The notes below the pieces were generated by a model, which ran no database searches, was not told the origin of the DNA, and worked only from the letters and a program-made list of their open reading frames with translations. A stretch of 6,208 nucleotides of DNA from Candidatus Adiutrix sp. Lineage in GTDB: Bacteria > Desulfobacterota > Desulfarculia > Adiutricales > Adiutricaceae. The stretch lies in NCBI GenBank assembly GCA_031285975.1, contig JAITVE010000135.1:1-6208 (forward strand). The letters are read 5' to 3'. How positions within the stretch are numbered: position 1 is the first letter of the stretch; each line of letters starts with the position of its first letter. Shown here piece by piece: positions 5,128 to 6,208 of this stretch. The position numbers were made by a program, and so were the translations under genes.

Positions 5128-5808
5128 ATGAACAATCGCCGAACATACATCGCCAGTTTGTCGGCAACCCTTTGCCTCGGTCTCTTCCTCTTGGGCGCAC
5201 CCCTGAGCGGCGACACCTCCGGCTATCTCGTGGGGTCGCTGAAAATCCCCCGCCAGGTCTCCTCTCTGGATACCAACGCTAACGGCCTCAACGACACCGA
5301 CGACATCATCGCCGGGGCCCGCCTGGAAGCCTCCCGCAAGCCGGTCTACAAAAGCGCCTATTACGTGGGCGGCTATCCGCCGGAAACCGAAGGTGTCTGC
5401 ACCGACGTTATCTGGCGGGCTTTTTCCCACGCCGGGTACGACCTGAAAAAAATGGTCGACGCCGACATCAAAGCCAACCGCGCCGCCTATCCCCGGACGA
5501 ACGGCAAGCCCGACCCGCATATTGATTTTCGGCGGGTGCCCAACCTGTGCGTCTTTTTCAAGCGGCACGGCCAATCCCTGGGCACGGCTATCGACCCCGG
5601 CGACCCGGTCAATATGGCCCAGTGGCAGCCTGGGGATATTGTGAGCTTTCAGGGGCCGGATCACATCGCCATCCTGTCCGATCAACGCAACGAACAGGGC
5701 GTCCCTTTGTTGCTGCACAACGACGGCCCCTGGGCCTCCGAGGCCGACGACTTCATGTTTTGGTACGACCGGGGCTGCACCGGGCATTTTCGGTATCCCA
5801 AAAAATAA
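5128..5808 (+). CDS. Exported DUF1287 (NlpC/P60-like) protein
   Basis: 226 residues. The N terminus has basic residues (NRR) and then a hydrophobic stretch (about 8-25), read as a Sec signal peptide. There is no proper lipobox at C16, so a periplasmic rather than lipoprotein location is likely. An EF-hand-like loop lies at 48-59 (DTNANGLNDTDD), followed by DIIAGARLEA. The DUF1287 core follows: YYVGGYPPETEGVCTDV (78-94) with the putative nucleophile C91, DPHIDFRRVPNL (129-140), PGDIVSF (168-174), then H179 in DHIAIL and LLHNDG (195-200), ending GHFRYP. The fold is related to NlpC/P60 cysteine peptidases and amidases, so cell wall peptide cleavage is plausible, but substrate and activity are unknown. 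E. coli YijF belongs to the same family. The ribosome binding site is weak (GTGAG 5118-5122). The gene stands between the palindromic element and dnaE, with a short terminator after it. Confidence 0.85.
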   Translation: MNNRRTYIASLSATLCLGLFLLGAPLSGDTSGYLVGSLKIPRQVSSLDTNANGLNDTDDIIAGARLEASRKPVYKSAYYVGGYPPETEGVCTDVIWRAFSHAGYDLKKMVDADIKANRAAYPRTNGKPDPHIDFRRVPNLCVFFKRHGQSLGTAIDPGDPVNMAQWQPGDIVSFQGPDHIAILSDQRNEQGVPLLLHNDGPWASEADDFMFWYDRGCTGHFRYPKK

Positions 5809-5815
5809 CGTTATG

Positions 5816-5843
5816 AAAAATGCGTTGCGCGGCAACGGTTTTT
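5816..5843 (+). terminator. Short intrinsic terminator after the DUF1287 gene
   Basis: CGTTGC (5823-5828) pairs with GCAACG (5832-5837) around GCG, then one G and five T residues (5839-5843). AAAAA (5816-5820) can pair with the T-tract, so it could work in both directions. The stem is only 6 bp. It overlaps a 10-codon frame (5813-5845) that I do not call as a gene. If it works, dnaE needs a promoter not obvious in the remaining bases or relies on partial read-through. Confidence 0.5.
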
Positions 5844-5857
5844 GATAGAGGGTAAAA

Positions 5858-6208
5858 ATGTCTTTCGTTCATCTGCATGTTCACTCCTGCTACAGTTTGC
5901 TGGATGGGGCCATCAAGATTGAGGATTTGGTGACGCAGGCCAAAAAAATGAATATGCCCGCCGTGGCCCTCACCGACCATGGGCAGATGTTCGGGGCTCT
6001 GTCGTTTTACAAAACCGCGAAAAAAGAGGGCGTAAAACCCATCCTCGGGGTGGAGGCCTACGTGGCTTCCAACGGCCGCCGCAAGCGCGAGCCGGGGGAA
6101 GTCCGCCACCACCTGATTTTGCTGGCCGAAAATTTGGAAGGTTACCGCAACCTCTGCCGCCTGACCTCACGGGCCAATATTGAGGGCTTTTATTACCGCC
6201 CCCGCGTG
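5858..6208 (+). CDS. dnaE: DNA polymerase III alpha subunit, N-terminal end (partial)
   Basis: The first 117 residues of the replicative DNA polymerase catalytic subunit; the gene runs past the window end, so only the PHP domain is seen. It begins [16 protein letters not shown] (3-18), then [16 protein letters not shown] (33-48), [11 protein letters not shown] (60-70), [16 protein letters not shown] (84-99) and ends in a typical [14 protein letters not shown]5, H7 and H9, the pair D40-H41, E66 and H84 keep the metal-binding positions of active PHP domains. E. coli DnaE has lost several of these, so this PHP domain may bind metal and could have 3'-5' exonuclease activity, as shown for some other bacterial alpha subunits. 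GAGGG (5848-5852) lies at good distance before the ATG. The polymerase palm and later domains are outside the window, so the exact class (DnaE1 rather than DnaE2 or DnaE3) is inferred. Confidence 0.94.
   Translation, partial: MSFVHLHVHSCYSLLDGAIKIEDLVTQAKKMNMPAVALTDHGQMFGALSFYKTAKKEGVKPILGVEAYVASNGRRKREPGEVRHHLILLAENLEGYRNLCRLTSRANIEGFYYRPRV

Noticed and set aside
5813..5845. 10-codon leader peptide frame before dnaE
   Set aside because: It overlaps the terminator hairpin, has no ribosome binding site and no run of regulatory codons; chance is the simpler explanation.

Overview
The window comes from a GC-rich bacterial chromosome, and every gene I can support reads on the + strand. The genes are housekeeping or conserved: glgB (3' end), a Ycf46-type AAA+ ATPase, a short Ppx/GppA phosphatase, guaB, a DUF1287 exported protein and dnaE (5' end). 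The strong GC preference at third codon positions, and a Ycf46-like ATPase outside an obviously cyanobacterial setting, are compatible with a deltaproteobacterium (Desulfobacterota). That assignment is a guess from gene content and style; no marker here proves it.

Layout. 1-221 is the C-terminal end of the glycogen branching enzyme. It is followed after 7 nt by the 519-residue AAA+ ATPase (229-1788), whose ribosome binding site overlaps the glgB stop, so the two look like one operon. The gap 1789-2178 holds a perfect 12-bp hairpin, a strong intrinsic terminator (1924-1956) and a good sigma70-type promoter (2016-2044). That promoter should drive ppx/gppA (start probably 2179) and guaB (3141-4628), which lie 23 nt apart. 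The pair links pppGpp/polyphosphate turnover with the committed step of GMP synthesis.

The most unusual part is 4629-5127. It has no credible protein gene and is filled by one palindromic element of about 455 bp (4638-5092). Its ends are near-perfect inverted repeats of about 65 bp. Inside are two related, tandemly arranged hairpin modules (4747-4846 and 4898-4941), each followed 18-19 nt later by the same 10-mer, and further strong hairpins near the right end. Where the related hairpins differ in sequence, several differences are compensatory and keep the base pairs. This points to selection on structure, as in a MITE-like element, a large BIME/REP-like repeat, or a structured RNA. It is the best candidate in the window for something undescribed.

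Downstream, 5128-5808 encodes an exported DUF1287 (NlpC/P60-like) protein, followed by a short intrinsic terminator. dnaE then begins at 5858 and runs off the window.
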